From assembly GCA_947646735.1 (NCBI GenBank), contig CANTFK010000366.1:62001-126000 (forward strand): a stretch of 64,000 nt of DNA, given 5' to 3'. This DNA is from Peronospora farinosa. Lineage: Eukaryota; Oomycota; Peronosporomycetes; Peronosporales; Peronosporaceae. The notes beneath the pieces are model-generated. The model was not told the DNA's origin. It saw only the letters and a list, made by a program, of their open reading frames with translations, and made no database searches. Made by a program: the position numbers and the translations under genes. The first letter of the stretch is position 1. Each line of letters begins with the position of its first letter. Shown piece by piece: positions 32,699-45,847 of this stretch.

Positions 32699-35600
32699 TA
32701 GGGGGACTTAGATCGCTAGACAGGGTTGAGTCTTCTTCCTTTCACCTTCCAAGGGCAGATACACTTCGACGTCGTCATCGGGGCATGTTGAAGACTTCTC
32801 AAAAGCCACGCGAAAACAGCATCGGTCTGCATTCACAAAATGTCGCGGGATTCCCCAAGCATCCGGAACGCTGTGCAGAATGGTTTGGCCATTTTAGGCA
32901 GCGCGAATCACGGGGTGCTATCGACTTGGTCCTATTACAAGAAACGCGGGTCTCTGTTGGTGAAGCAGCAAGTCTGAACAAGTTTTACAACACCACATGG
33001 GGCTTCGTGGACAAGCCCGGACGCACTCGATGGACCGAGTCCGAAGCAGCGCGTGGAGGGGTTGCGATTTTACTGAATCCGTACTCGTCAATTACTGAGA
33101 TGGAACCGTGGCATGAGATACATTGGACACCGCACTGGATGGCTGTTCAAATTAATATTCGAAGCGAGACCGTTCTTGTTGTCAACGTATATGCCCCGAG
33201 TGGTAAGCCTGAACGGGAGGCGTTTTTCGAGATGCTTCGCCATCACCTGCTGGATCACGACGGAACCTTGTTCGTGGGCGGGGATTTTAACTGCACATTG
33301 GTGCCTCGACTTGACCGATCTTTTGTCTCGCCGCCCGGCAGACATGATTCGCAGGCGCTGAGACGGCTTCTAGGTCGCGCACAACTTTGCGATGTACTCG
33401 AAGATGACATGGAGCGAGCGGAAGAAGAGAGGGCCGTAGCAGCCTTTCATGCGGCGGCACACACCTATTTCTACACTTTGCCTGGAGGTGGATCAGCCAG
33501 TTCTCGACTTGATCGGTGGTACGTGAGTGCTCTTCATGCTGATTGGGTTCGAGACGTCGATCTGTCTGTACCTGGCCCAGCCGCTGACCACAATGGAATC
33601 AGTATACGGATTGGGGCACCAAGTCATGTTGTGCGCGTACGTAAGCCACGGAGCGTATATCCAGTTCCGGGCTGTGCACAAGCGGCCGCGACCAGCGCCA
33701 TTATTTCGGCCATTGAGCTGGCACAGATTGAAGTTAATGAATCCAGCTCAGTTCCGACGTCGGACTATCGAACGGCTAGACGATTGGCCGACTGGTGGGA
33801 TGGATGGAAGATCAAGTTACGCAAAGTTCTTGTGGCGACTACAAAGACAGCCCGCCAAGGTCTGACGCGCAGCTACAGACAGCGGCTGAAGCGCCTCTAT
33901 GTCCGTCTGGATGCGGCGCTATTGGAGGCGCGCTCGTCAGCTACCTCAATAGCGTGTGCTCAAACGATATGCGACCAACCCAGCCCCGTCGATAATCCTG
34001 CGGAACTTCGTCGAAACGTTGCGGAGTGTCGACGATTATGGCAGAGAACCAAGAAAGAGCGACTTCTTGTCCAGCACACATACTCTCCAGGCGAGACTTC
34101 TCGTCGTTTCTTCGCGCGGGTGTCGACAAAATTTCAGGACAACACTATCGTTTCTTTGGGTGGACAAGCTACATACGGGTCGAATCGGTCGCAGGAATTG
34201 GCAAATGAAATGGCAGACGGCTGGGAGCATCTTATGACTCAATTTTTTGATTGTCCAGATGCTACCGCTGCATTTCTGGAACGAGCCTCCACACCGGTCC
34301 GGGTTGATGACTCTATAGTGACGTCAGCTATATCTCCTGAAGATGTGTGTGCGGCTTTGAAGAGACTCCAACGTGGGAAAGCCGCAGGACCAGATGAAAT
34401 CAACAACACCTTTTACCGTGATTATGCTGACGCGCTCGCGCCAATTCTCGCAGCACTGTACACTAGATGGATGGAGTGCAGCGTGTTTCCGACGTCTTTT
34501 GGTGAAGCGAACATTCAGTGTCTGAAGAAAACTGCGGCTTCCGCCTTGCCTCTTGATCATCGGCCGATCGCGCTTCTCAACAGTGACTACAAGTTATTTA
34601 CAAAGATCCTTTCGTTTCGAGTTCGGCCGATGCTGTCGCATATTGTTCTGCCAGCTCAAGTTGGTTTTGTCCCGAAGCGGTCGATCCATACAGCTCTTGA
34701 CATTTTTTCGGTGGTTCGCAAAGCGGCGAGTGCTGACAGCGATCTACACGGATCCATTGTTCTTCTTCTCGATTTCGCCAAGGCATACGACACGTTGCAA
34801 CGTCCGTTTCTACTTTCGGCGTTGACTTGGCATGGCTTCTCGCCAAAATTCGTAGCAGTCGTGGCGGCATTACACCGAAACACGACATGTCGATTTATTG
34901 TGAATGGGTACCGTTCAAGCAGACGTGACGTTCACTGCGGCATACGGCAAGGGTGCCCTCTTGCTCCTCTTCTTTTTATACTCGCCTTCGATAGTGTCTA
35001 TCGAGTGATTCAAGAGAGGGATGAAATCCGCGGGATACCTCTTACTTCTGGGGGGAGAACCACTGACATTAAAATTTCGGGATACGCTGACGACACGGCG
35101 GTTTATCTTCGCGATCGGTCTGCGGTTTTGCCTGTTATTACGATCCTCGAAGACTTTGCAGCTGTTTCCGGTCTGCTGACGAATCGAGCGAAGTCTATTA
35201 TCATTGAGCTTGACCCTCGCGGATCATCTTTGCCCTTGGACGCGTGTGGCCTCAATGTACAGTCTTCAAGCGGATCATGCAGGTATCTTGGTGTACTTGT
35301 TGGCCAACAGGATGCGGTAGCTGACAACTGGTGTAAATGCATACGATCTCTTTGGTGTCGACTTGCACTAGCACGAGAGAAGACTCATACGGTGGAACAA
35401 CGAGCTCGCATCGCTAGCGCCATCGCGGTGCCCAAAATTACCTACTTAGCACGGCACTGCTGGCCACCTCCCGCCATGATTAATAGATTGGAGGGCTTAA
35501 TTATGGACTTTGTATGGGGCGTCCATGATGGCAAGAGGTCCCGACCGTGGGTCCCTTCAGAGATGGCTTCACTACCGATACAGCAAGGTGGGCTATCGGT

Positions 35601-38014
35601 GCCGTGTATTCGTACGGAATTAATGACTATGGCGGTAACCGCTGTTGGACAGTGGGAAGCTACAGCTTCTTCGAGAGATTTACTGATCGGAGACTTTCTA
35701 TGGGGCTCTACTGATTCGGGTCCGGCTTACATCACGCCATGTTGGACCCAAGACCAGGAGCCTCGACTCCAAGTGACGCTATGGTTAACCGGTTCTAAAA
35801 TTGTTGGGCTTTCAGCTGCTCGACATGCCCGCCAAGGAGAGGTCCAGGAGGTCTGCCGAAGGGCCGCCTCTTTTACATCAAGAGCCTTAATCGACTATAA
35901 TGGAGACGGTAGTGTCACAATTGATGTCCGCCGTATACTTGATGACAAGTTGCGGGCCGGGATGAGAGCTGAAGTAGCGACATCAGGTCGTTTTGAACCC
36001 AGATGAATCGTACACGCAACGCTGACGGACATGTCGTGGCTGAGGGATCGCAGAGGCAAGGCTTATACTTTGAATGGAGCGGATTTTGCGAGGGGGCACA
36101 AGTACCTTGGCGACATATTCACCTGGAAGACGACTCAGAGTGGTATCGTCCGATTTTCGCCCAAGCGTGACATGGCTACCCACTCTATGGCGAAGCGTCG
36201 GCATTTTGGGAACTTCTGCCTTGCCCTTCTATACAATTTTCCAGCACTCGTATACAGGTCGTTTGAATCGGGGACATTGTTGGCGTACTCGACAAAGGTC
36301 CACCAATATCATACTTGGCTCCTCGACCGAGACGGTACATCGGTATCGCACTTCGACACGGGTATAGCGGGTGGGGTGGCTACAGTCTCATCTATGGCTG
36401 CTTGCGATACCGCAGCGTGTCTGGACAGTGGAATTACTGTCCACTTTGGTGCGCATCCAACGCTTACGCGTGTTGTACACCTATGGGCTGGCCGTCGAAG
36501 ATGGAGGCCGCAACGACGAAAATTCAAAAAGATCATTTCCCGCAGGCGAAGTGATGAGGGCAAACGCATTTGCGACGAACGCGTGAAGAAGCCGGACTTC
36601 CAAGTGATTGCAGCAGGTACATCTCTGATCGAGTGGAGAGACATCCGTAAAATACGGGCTTCTTTCCCGACCAACGCGCAGACGCTTTATCGTCTGAAGA
36701 GTAACAGCTTCCCGCTATGGAATTGGGCTAACCAAGATCTATCTTGCCCCGACCCAGCGTGTCCGACATCCTTACTGGCCATGGCTAGTCATGTATTCTG
36801 GAATTGCCCTAGCGCTCGGCGTCATTGGGGTTATCTACTTGAACGGTGGCGAAAGCTAGGCGATTTGGAGGAGGCGGACCTTCACGTCTGGGTGTTTGGC
36901 ATGGACCTTCCGAGTATTCCGAGTTCTGCATGGAATGCCATTAAAAACGCTATCGAACCCAGTGTAGATTTGTCTCGAGCGAAGGACGCCGTTTTTCCAG
37001 CAACGCGTGAGCTCTGGCGTTTTCTCGTTTCTACGACACTACATTTCATCTGGGCTGAGCGTCTCCGCCGCTTGGAAGACTCACTTTTGCCACAGGAAGT
37101 ACACGACGCAAGAGCAAGGACACAATTTCGACGAGCAGTTACACGGTTTCGAAGTTCAACATATCAGTCGGACATGGGGGTAGACGGATACCTATTCGCA
37201 CGAGTACGGTCGGCGCTTGCTGATATCCTCATCGGCTTTGACAATCCTCCACCCTTGCGAGCGCTGCCGCTTGACACTCTATCTGGGGTTTTCTACCTGC
37301 TCTTCTTCGACGGGGGGGGGGGTCAAGAGGAAATCCTGGACCGGGCGGAGCAGGTTCCGTCATTGTCCAACTTCACATTCAGACGCACGCAGCATGCGTC
37401 GTGTGGGTATCGAGCATGGCTTACGGTTCTGCAAATACCACGAACAATGTCGCTGAATACTGGGGGCTCGTGCACGGGCTTCGACAAGCGAAGGTTAGCG
37501 GCTACTCACCTCTCCATGTCGTGGGGGGAAGTGCGCTCGTGCTTTCGCAGCTTCGGACGCACCATCCTCCACGCAAGCCACACCTGGCCCTTCTTTTCCG
37601 AGAGGCAAGAGCACTTGCTGACGATATCGATGTCTCCAGCTGGGGACATCACTATCGCTCATACAACAAAATGGCGGATCGACTGGCGAATATCGCTATG
37701 GACACTGGAGCCTCAATTCAAGTGCACGCTTCCGCTGAGGAAGGTGTTGTCAAGGAGGCTTCGGCATTCCTTGACCATGATGTCAACCACTGGCTGGAGG
37801 CCTCTCAAGCCGACAACTACGAACCTCAGGGACCCGCTATGACGCCACGGAACCTGATCATCTCGAGACAAGACTCTGCGCGACGACGCTCGGCTGTCCG
37901 AGGACTAGTTATACCTAGTACTTAAAGTAGAAGTCGCCACGGTAACTCTGTTACCTGTCGACAGGATATAATGGGTCGTACGCGTACTTAAATATACCTC
38001 ACCTTCTCACTCAC
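32699..38014 (+). repeat. First member of a 5.3-kb direct tandem duplication
   Basis: 32699-38014 and 38015-43328 are nearly identical direct repeats with an offset of 5316 bp at the start, both beginning at taggggg-acttagatcgc. Each holds ORF2 and the 3' region but not ORF1. The pair differ by scattered substitutions and one-base indels. Confidence 0.9.
32785..37925 (+). CDS. LINE ORF2: endonuclease, reverse transcriptase, RNase H (unit 1)
   Basis: The first part, 32785-36006 (1073 codons), holds an APE-type endonuclease (LVLLQETRV, VVNVYAPSG, FVGGDFNCTL, SRLDRWYVS, ADHNGI) and a reverse transcriptase (GKAAGPDEINNTFY, LLLDFAKAYDTLQRPFLLSA, GIRQGCPLAPLLF, and YADD at 35083-35094). A single TGA at 36004-36006 interrupts the frame. 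The same frame then stays open to 37842 and includes the Cys/His cluster CPDPACPTSLLAMASHVFWN. RNase H starts at FDGG. An 11-G run at 37312-37322 puts the rest (SRGNPGPGGAG, NNVAEYWGL, NKMADRLAN, ending at 37925) in another frame. The third RNase H acidic residue is lost (VVGGSALV; unit 2 has VVGDSALV; codon 37527-37529). Without recoding this copy yields EN-RT only. Confidence 0.85.
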
Positions 38015-41000
38015 TAGGGGGACTTAGATCGCTAGACAGGGTTGAGTCTTCTTCCTTTCACCTTCCAAGGACAGATACACTTCGACGTCGTCATCGGGGC
38101 ATGTTGAAGACTTCTCAAAAGCCACGCGAAAACAGCATCGGTCTGCATTCACAAAATGTCGCGGGATTCCCCAAGCATCCGTAACGCTGTGCAGAATGGT
38201 TTGGCAATTTTAGGCAGCGCGAATCACGGGGTGCTATCGACTTGGTCCTATTACAAGAAACGCGGGTCTCTGTTGGTGAAGCAGCAAGTCTGAACAAGTT
38301 TTACAACACCACATGGGGATTCGTGGACAAGCCCGGACGCACTCGATGGACCGAGTCCGAAGCAGCGCGTGGAGGGGTTGCGATTTTACTGAATCCGTAC
38401 TCGTCGATTACTGAGATGGAACCGTGGCATGAGATACATTGGACACCGCACTGGATGGCTGTTCAAATTAATATTCGAAGCGAGACCGTTCTTGTTGTCA
38501 ACGTATATGCCCCGAGTGGTAAGCCTGAACGGGAGGCGTTTTTCGAGATGCTTCGCCATCACCTGCTGGATCACGACGGACTCTTGTTCGTGGGCGGGGA
38601 TTTTAACTGCACATTGGTGCCTCGACTTGACCGATCTTTTGTCTCGCCGCCCGGCAGACATGATTCGCAGGCACTGAGACGGCTTCTAGGTCGCGCACAA
38701 CTTTGCGATGTACTCGAAGATGACATGGAGCGAGCGGAAGAAGAGAGGGCCGTAGCAGCCTTTCATGCGGCGGCACACACCTATTTCTACACTTTGCCTG
38801 GAGGTGGATCAGCCAGTTCTCGACTTGATCGGTGGTACGTGAGTGCTCTTCATGCTGATTGGGTTCGAGACGTCGATCTGTCTGTACCTGGCCCAGCCGC
38901 TGACCACAATGGAATCAGTATACGGATTGGGGCACCAAGTCATGTTGTGCGCGTACGTAAGCCACGGAGCGTATATCCAGTGCCGGGCTGTGCACAAGCG
39001 GCCGCGACCAGCGCCATTATTTCGGCCATTGAGCTGGCACAGATTGAAGTTGATGAATCCAGCTCAGTTCCGACGTCGGACTATCGAACGGCTAGACGAT
39101 TGGCCGACTGGTGGGATGGATGGAAGATCAAGTTACGCAAAGTTCTTGTGGCGACTACAAAGACAGCCCGCCAAGGTCTGACGCGCAGCTACAGACAGCG
39201 GCTGAAGCGCCTCTATGTCCGTCTGGATGCGGCGCTATTGGAGGCGCGCTCGTCAGCTACCTCAATAGCGTGTGCTCAAACGATATGCGACCAACCCAGC
39301 CCCGTCGATAATCCTGCGGAACTTCGTCGAAACGTTGCGGAGTGTCGACGATTATGGCAGAGAACCAAGAAAGAGCGACTTCTTGTCCAGCACACATACT
39401 CTCCAGGCGAGACTTCTCGTCGTTTCTTCGCGCGGGTGTCGACAAAATTTCAGGACAACACTATCGTTTCTTTGGGTGGACAAGCTACATACGGGTCGAA
39501 TCGGTCGCAGGAATTGGCAAATGAAATGGCAGACGGCTGGGAGCATCTTATGACTCAATTTTTTGATTGTCCAGATGCTACCGCTGCATTTCTGGAACGA
39601 GCCTCCACACCGGTCCGGGTTGATGACTCTATAGTGACGTCAGCTATATCTCCTGAAGATGTGTGTGCGGCTTTGAAGAGACTCCAACGTGGGAAAGCCG
39701 CAGGACCAGATGAAATCAACAACACCTTTTACCGTGATTATGCTGACGCGCTCGCGCCAATTCTCGCAGCACTGTACACTAGATGGATGGAGTGCAGCGT
39801 GTTTCCGACGTCTTTTGGTGAAGCGAACATTCAGTGTCTAAAGAAAACCGCGGCTTCCGCCTTGCCTCTTGATCATCGGCCGATCACGCTTCTCAACAGT
39901 GACTACAAGTTATTTACAAAGATCCTTTCGTTTCGAGTTCGGCCGATGCTGTCGCATATTGTTCTGCCAGCTCAAGTTGGTTTTGTCCCGAAGCGGTCGA
40001 TCCATACAGCTCTTGACATTTTTTCGGCGGTTCGCAAAGCGGCGAGTGCTGACAGCGATCTACACGGATCCATTGTTCTTCTTCTCGATTTCGCCAAGGC
40101 ATACGACACGTTGCAACGTCCGTTTCTACTTTCGGCGTTGACTTGGCATGGCTTCTCGCCAAAATTCGTAGCAGTCGTGGCGGCATTACACCGAAACACG
40201 ACATGTCGATTTATTGTGAATGGGTACCGTTCAGCAGACGTGACGTTCACTGCGGCATACGGCAAGGGTGCCCTCTTGCTCCTCTTCTTTTTATACTCGC
40301 CTTCGATAGTGTCTATCGAGTGATTCAAGAGAGGGATGAAATCCGCGGGATACCTCTTACTTCTGGGGGGAGAACCACTGACATTAAAATTTCGGGATAC
40401 GCTGACGACACGGCGGTTTATCTTCGCGATCGGTCTGCGGTTTTGCCTGTTATTACGATCCTCGAAGACTTTGCAGCTGTTTCCGGTCTGCTGACGAATC
40501 GAGCGAAGTCTATTATCATTGAGCTTGACCCTCGCGGATCATCTTTGCCCTTGGACGCGTGTGGCCTCAATGTACAGTCTTCAAGCGGATCATGCAGGTA
40601 TCTTGGTGTACTTGTTGGCCAACAGGATGCGGTAGCTGACAACTGGTGTAAATGCATACGATCTCTATGGTGTCGACTTGCACTAGCACGAGAGAAGACT
40701 CATACGGTGGAACAACGAGCTCGCATCGCTAGCGCCATCGCGGTGCCCAAAATTACCTACTTAGCACGGCACTGCTGGCCACCTCCCGCCATGATTAATA
40801 GATTGGAGGGCTTAATTATGGACTTTGTATGGGGCGTCCATGATGGCAAGAGGTCCCGACCGTGGGTCCCTTCAGAGATGGCTTCACTACCGATACAGCA
40901 AGGTGGGCTATCGGTGCCGTGTATTCGTACGGAATTAATGACTATGGCGGTAACCGCTGTTGGACAGTGGGAAGCTACAGCTTCTTCGAGAGATTTACTG

Positions 41001-43328
41001 ATCGGAGACTTTCTATGGGGCTCTACTGATTCGGGTCCGGCTTACATCACGCCATGTTGGACCCAAGACCAGGAGCCTCGACTCCAAGTGACGCTATGGT
41101 TAACCGGTTCTAAAATTGTTGGGCTTTCAGCTGCTCGACATGCCCGCCAAGGAGAGGTCCAGGAGGTCTGCCGAAGGGCCGCCTCTTTTACATCAAGAGC
41201 CTTAATCGACTATAATGGAGACGGTAGTGTCACAATTGATGTCCGCCGTATACTTGATGACAAGTTGCGGGCCGGGATGAGAGCTGAAGTAGCGACATCA
41301 GGTCGTTTTGAACCCAGATGAATCGTACACGCAACGCTGACGGACATGTCGTGGCTGAGGGATCGCAGAGGCAAGGCTTATACTTTGAATGGAGCGGATT
41401 TTGCGAGGGGGCACAAGTACCTTGGCGACATATTCACCTGGAAGACGACTCAGAGTGGTATCGTCCGATTTTCGCCCAAGCGTGACATGGCTACCCACTC
41501 TATGGCGAAGCGTCGGCATTTTGGGAACTTCTGCCTTGCCCTTCTATACAATTTTCCAGCACTCGTATACAGGTCGTTTGAATCGGGGACATTGTTGGCG
41601 TACTCGACAAAGGTCCACCAATATCATACTTGGCTCCTCGACCGAGACGGTACATCGGTATCGCACTTCGACACGGGTATAGCGGGTGGGGTGGCTACAG
41701 TCTCATCTATGGCTGCTTGCGATACCGCAGCGTGTCTGGACAGTGGAATTACTGTCCACTTTGGTGCGCATCCAACGCTTACGCGTGTTGTACACCTATG
41801 GGCTGGCCGTCGAAGATGGAGGCCGCAACGACGAAAATTCAAAAAGATCATTTCCCGCAGGCGAAGTGATGAAGGCAAACGCATTTGCGACGAACGCGTG
41901 AAGAAGCCGGACTTCCAAGTGATTGCAGCAGGTACATCTCTGATCGAGTGGAGAGACATCCGTAAAATACGGGCTTCTTTCCCGACCAACGCGCAGACGC
42001 TTTATCGTCTGAAGAGTAACAGCTTCCCGCTATGGAATTGGGCTAACCAAGATCGATCTTGCCCCGACCCAGCGTGTCCGACATCCTTACTGGCCATGGC
42101 TAGTCATGTATTCTGGAATTGCCCTAGCGCTCGGCGTCATTGGGGTTATCTACTTGAACGGTGGCGAAAGCTAGGCGATTTGGAGGAGGCGGACCTTCAC
42201 GTCTGGGTGTTTGGCATGGACCTTCCGAGTATTCCGAGTTCTGCATGGAATGCCATTAAAAACGCTATCGAACCCAGTGTAGATTTGTCTCGAGCGAAGG
42301 ACGCCGTTTTTCCAGCAACGCGTGAGCTCTGGCGTTTTCTCGTTTCTACGACACTACATTTCATCTGGGCTGAGCGTCTCCGCCGCTTGGAAGACTCACT
42401 TTTGCCACAGGAAGTACACGACGCAAGAGCAAGGACACAATTTCGACGAGCGGTTACAAGGTTTCGAAGTTCAACATATCAGTCGGACATGGGGGTAGAC
42501 GGATACCTATTCGCACGAGTACGGTCGGCGCTTGCTGATATCCTCATCGGCTTTGACAATCCTCCACCCTTGCGAGCGCTGCCGCTTGACACTCTATCTG
42601 GGGTTTTCTACCTGCTCTTCTTCGACGGGGGGGGGGTCAAGAGGAAATCCTGGACCGGGCGGAGCAGGTTCCGTCATTGTCCAACTTCACATTCAGACGC
42701 ACGCAGCATGCGTCGTGTGGGTATCGAGCATGGCTTACGGTTCTGCAAATACCACGAACAATGTCGCTGAATACTGGGGGCTCGTGCACGGGCTTCGACA
42801 AGCGAAGGTTAGCGGCTACTCACCTCTCCATGTCGTGGGGGACAGTGCGCTCGTGCTTTCGCAGCTTCGGACGCACCATCCTCCACGCAAGCCACACCTG
42901 GCCCTTCTTTTCCGAGAGGCAAGAGCACTTGCTGACGATATCGATGTCTCCAGCTGGGGACATCACTATCGCTCATACAACAAAATGGCGGATCGACTGG
43001 CGAATATCGCTATGGACACTGGAACCTCAATTCAAGTGCACGCTTCCGCTGAGGAGGTGTTGTCAAGGAGGCTTCGGCATTCCTTGACCATGATGTCAAC
43101 CACTGGCTGGAGGCCTCTCAAGCCGACAACTACGAACCTCAGGGACCCGCTATGACGCCACGGAACCTGATCATCTCGAGACAAGACTCTGCGCGACGAC
43201 GCTCAGCTGTCCGAGGACTAGTTATACCTAGTATTTAAAGTAGAAGTCGCCACGGTAACTCTGTTACCTGTCGACAGGATATAATGGGTCGTACGCGTAC
43301 TTAAATATACCTCACCTTCTCACTCACT
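38015..43328 (+). mobile_element. LINE unit 2, lacking ORF1
   Basis: Starts at 38015, directly after the 3' tail of unit 1, at a point equal to 32699 in unit 1. It ends at 43328 with the same ctcactcact tail, against the sulfatase-like gene. It is either a 5'-truncated insertion into the tail of unit 1 or the product of a tandem duplication. Confidence 0.88.
38101..43240 (+). pseudogene. LINE ORF2, unit 2, multiply disrupted
   Basis: Same domain order as unit 1. Lesions seen by comparison are: TAA at 38182-38184 (GAA in unit 1, giving HP-stop-RC); loss of one A near 40233, between the RT finger/palm block and GIRQGCPLAP; the shared TGA at 41319-41321; a 10-G run at 42627-42636 (11 in unit 1) at FDGG; and loss of one base near 43055 (SAEE then out of frame). 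The RNase H third acidic residue is intact (GAC 42841-42843). Long frames are 38242-40323, 40143-41321, 41346-42770 and 42532-43155. Not functional as it stands. Confidence 0.85.
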
Positions 43329-45847
43329 GTAAGCTCTGGAAAAAGATTAGTCGTCATATCGTGATCCCTGACGGCGTCGTACAGTAGTATCGAATCTGTG
43401 ACGCGGTCGTAGCGAAGTCGTTGATGGCCATTCACAATTGACATCTTCCGGCTCGGGTTGTTGCTGTAGACAAGTCTCTCACCAAACTTGACCTTGCGCT
43501 TGAGAGATCGACCCACTCCATCTTGTATGAACCCCCCATTCGGGACACCCGTGATGTCTGCAAGTGTATTCAAGATATCGTATTGTTCGGTAGGATCGTC
43601 AATGACGAGTGCATCGGCACCAACCAGTCGTCCTTCAGCAATAATGCTGCCAGCTACACGAGTCACAGATCCATCGCGATCCTCAGGAACGTCGGTTCCA
43701 AACTCAGGTGCCTGTCCATGATCGCCTACAATGACGACGATGGTGTCATTGAGAATACCTTGCTTAGCCATGCGGTCCATAAAATTTCCCAGCTCCATGT
43801 CTGTGAAATACCGCATTTCCAAGTAGTTCTTAATGACGTCTGCGTACGGCTGCCCCTCGTACAAAGCCGAGAAATCTGGTTTTACAGCTTCATCAAACCA
43901 TCTTGGTCGCTCCGTATAGTCCGTATGGCTGGAAATGGTGTAGTGCGTGAGGAAAAGCGGCTTTTTGGGCTTTTTGTCGACAACACGCTTATTCTGCTCT
44001 CTGGTCTTGTTGATCATGAGATCACCTAGAAGCTGAAAGCTCAAATCGTCGTGTACGCCCCAGTCGAGACCGCGATGGTCGGAGCCAAACCACTCGTCAG
44101 GTTTGATGCCCAAGTTGATCATTGCCAATTCTATCATCTCATTGCGGCTCCAAACAGTGTCAAACCCATGTGTCGGAAGAAAGACATCCCAGTTATCGTA
44201 GTCCGTCTTACATCCTGTGGTGAAGAACGTCTCGTACCCTTTTGCCGTGAAGAGTTGTGGTAAACCAAACAGTTTAGTTTTTTTCCGACCTCCGGTCGTT
44301 CCTGTCTTGGTCGAGCTATCATACGGAAGCTGAGCAAACAGCAGACTCTCCACGGAGCGACTCGTTCGCCAACTTGACCAAAGGTTACGAAGCGCCACGC
44401 CACGTTTGGCCCATCGGTCGAAGTTTGGGGTGATTGTCAGGTTTGTGCCCTTAAACAGATCGGATGGGTCTTCTTCTCCGACGAGGTAGTGGGAATCATG
44501 GTGTCTGAACGACTCGACTACAATCAGTAACACGTTAGGCGGGTCGTTCGGAGTCACGGTGACATCGAATGCAAGTTCTCCGTGAAACCCTGTAGTTTGT
44601 CGATACAATGAGTTGCTGCCAAACAACGTATAGTCCTCGGTTGCTGTGTGGATAAATTTCTCGGGTGACGGCAAAGTGCCGTCCATGTATAAAAGCGTGG
44701 GTTGCAAAACTCCGCCAAACAATCCATTCAACGAAGTATTCAATGCTAAGTACGCGATGAGCGGCGAGCTTACGCTACTAGCCACCACGACGATAGCAGA
44801 CATAACTAAAAGGCCAACAATCACAGTAGTCCCTTCCTGTAAGCGCAACTTCTTTGTAATACGTTGGCTTGTAAACGAAATGTTGTCGACCTCGGCGTTG
44901 TCCTGATCCAACATCTTCTCCGTCTCCATATTCTCAACAGGTTTACCGATCTAAACGACCGTGTCTTCGATAACGACACCATTCTGTATCACCTTCTTCT
45001 TGAACGTCACGCACCTCGAGCTCAAATCAGCTTCGTCCTCGTTCGTTTCGAGCTTTTCGTACAGTCTCTTAGTACCATTACTTTGACAACAAATAATATG
45101 CGAAGGATTCCAGGAAGTTAGATCCATCCACGGAACTCACGTCCGCATACTCGCAAACAATGTAGCAGCCACTACAAGTACTGCACTATGCAAGAAAGCT
45201 TGATTCACCTCGTCAGTAGAAATCGGGACTGCGCTGATACTATTCTTCTCATCGATTGCCATTTTGACAAAAGCAAACGTAAAGCGCATGGCCCTTACCC
45301 GCACAAGTAGTAGATATACCGAAAACGGAATCATCACAGTGATCCAAAGCAGCCAAGAGACTGCAAACGTTGCCACATTGCCGATGGATGTCACGGAGGT
45401 TCCACTGTCTTTCCAGTCGCCAAAATCTCTACCAACGTAGCGCTTCAGGATGTCAAACAGCCACAAAACACTGATCAAGTACGTCGCACACACAAAGTCC
45501 TCAGCAAATCCAAGCATTGTAGCTCCTAGGAGAACACTGAGTGTTGCTTCTTTGGTCGTTCCGTACATTCGAATTAACGCGGTCATTGAGATCTGACGAT
45601 AGAAAAAGAAGAAGAGGAGAACAAAGCCGTAGATGAAGGCCCAGCCGCTCCATGGACGAATTGAGAGCTCCAAGTTCATCCGATTCATCAGCCCCAATTT
45701 CGTCAACTTTGTCGGCTCCCACTTCGTCGACTCGTTCACCTCGGTCTCCGATACGAAACGATCGGTCTCGACATCAACTGGTACGTCCGATTCTTCTACT
45801 TGAAGTGGTTGATGTTCAACGTTTTCATTGCATGTGAGCCTAAGCAT
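43329..45847 (-). pseudogene. Membrane-anchored sulfatase / LTA-synthase-like protein, 3'-truncated
   Basis: Alkaline-phosphatase-superfamily protein. Proposed exon 1 runs 45847-45141 (ATG at 45847) and has five or six hydrophobic segments (WAFIYGFVLLFFFFYRQISM, FAVSWLLWITVMIPFSVYLL). A 75-bp intron (45140-45066, GTGAGT donor, AAGAG acceptor) joins exon 2 from 45065 in frame (RT|LYEKLETNEDEAD). A TAG at 44953-44951 then breaks the frame (IEDTVV-stop-IGKPVENMETEK). The catalytic domain follows: PPNVLLIVVESFRHHDSHYL, SSWRTSRSVESLLFAQLPYD (likely Thr nucleophile), FLTHYTISSHTDYTERPRWF and TIVVIVGDHGQAPEFGTDVP (metal-binding Asp-His). The last natural residues are NLFPELT. The final codons read into the LINE tail, so the C-terminus is missing. 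The family acts on phospho- or sulfo-esters at the outer face of membranes; the substrate is unknown. Confidence 0.75.

Larger units (their letters stand above)
28971..38014 (+). mobile_element. LINE retrotransposon, unit 1 (ORF1 plus ORF2)
   Basis: A long non-LTR retrotransposon. The left limit is inferred from where the PX inverted repeat stops matching. The right limit is the short tail ctcactcact, shared with unit 2. ORF1 (29039-32625, broken) carries a zinc knuckle. ORF2 (32785-37925) encodes APE endonuclease, reverse transcriptase, a Cys/His cluster and RNase H. No poly(A) tail is present; the element ends in short TCAC-type repeats. It is directly followed by a second copy of its last 5.3 kb. 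Confidence 0.85.

Noticed and set aside
45066..45140. Apparent frameshift between the membrane part and the sulfatase domain
   Set aside because: A GTGAGT donor and an AG acceptor define a 75-bp intron whose removal restores the frame, so I treat it as an intron.
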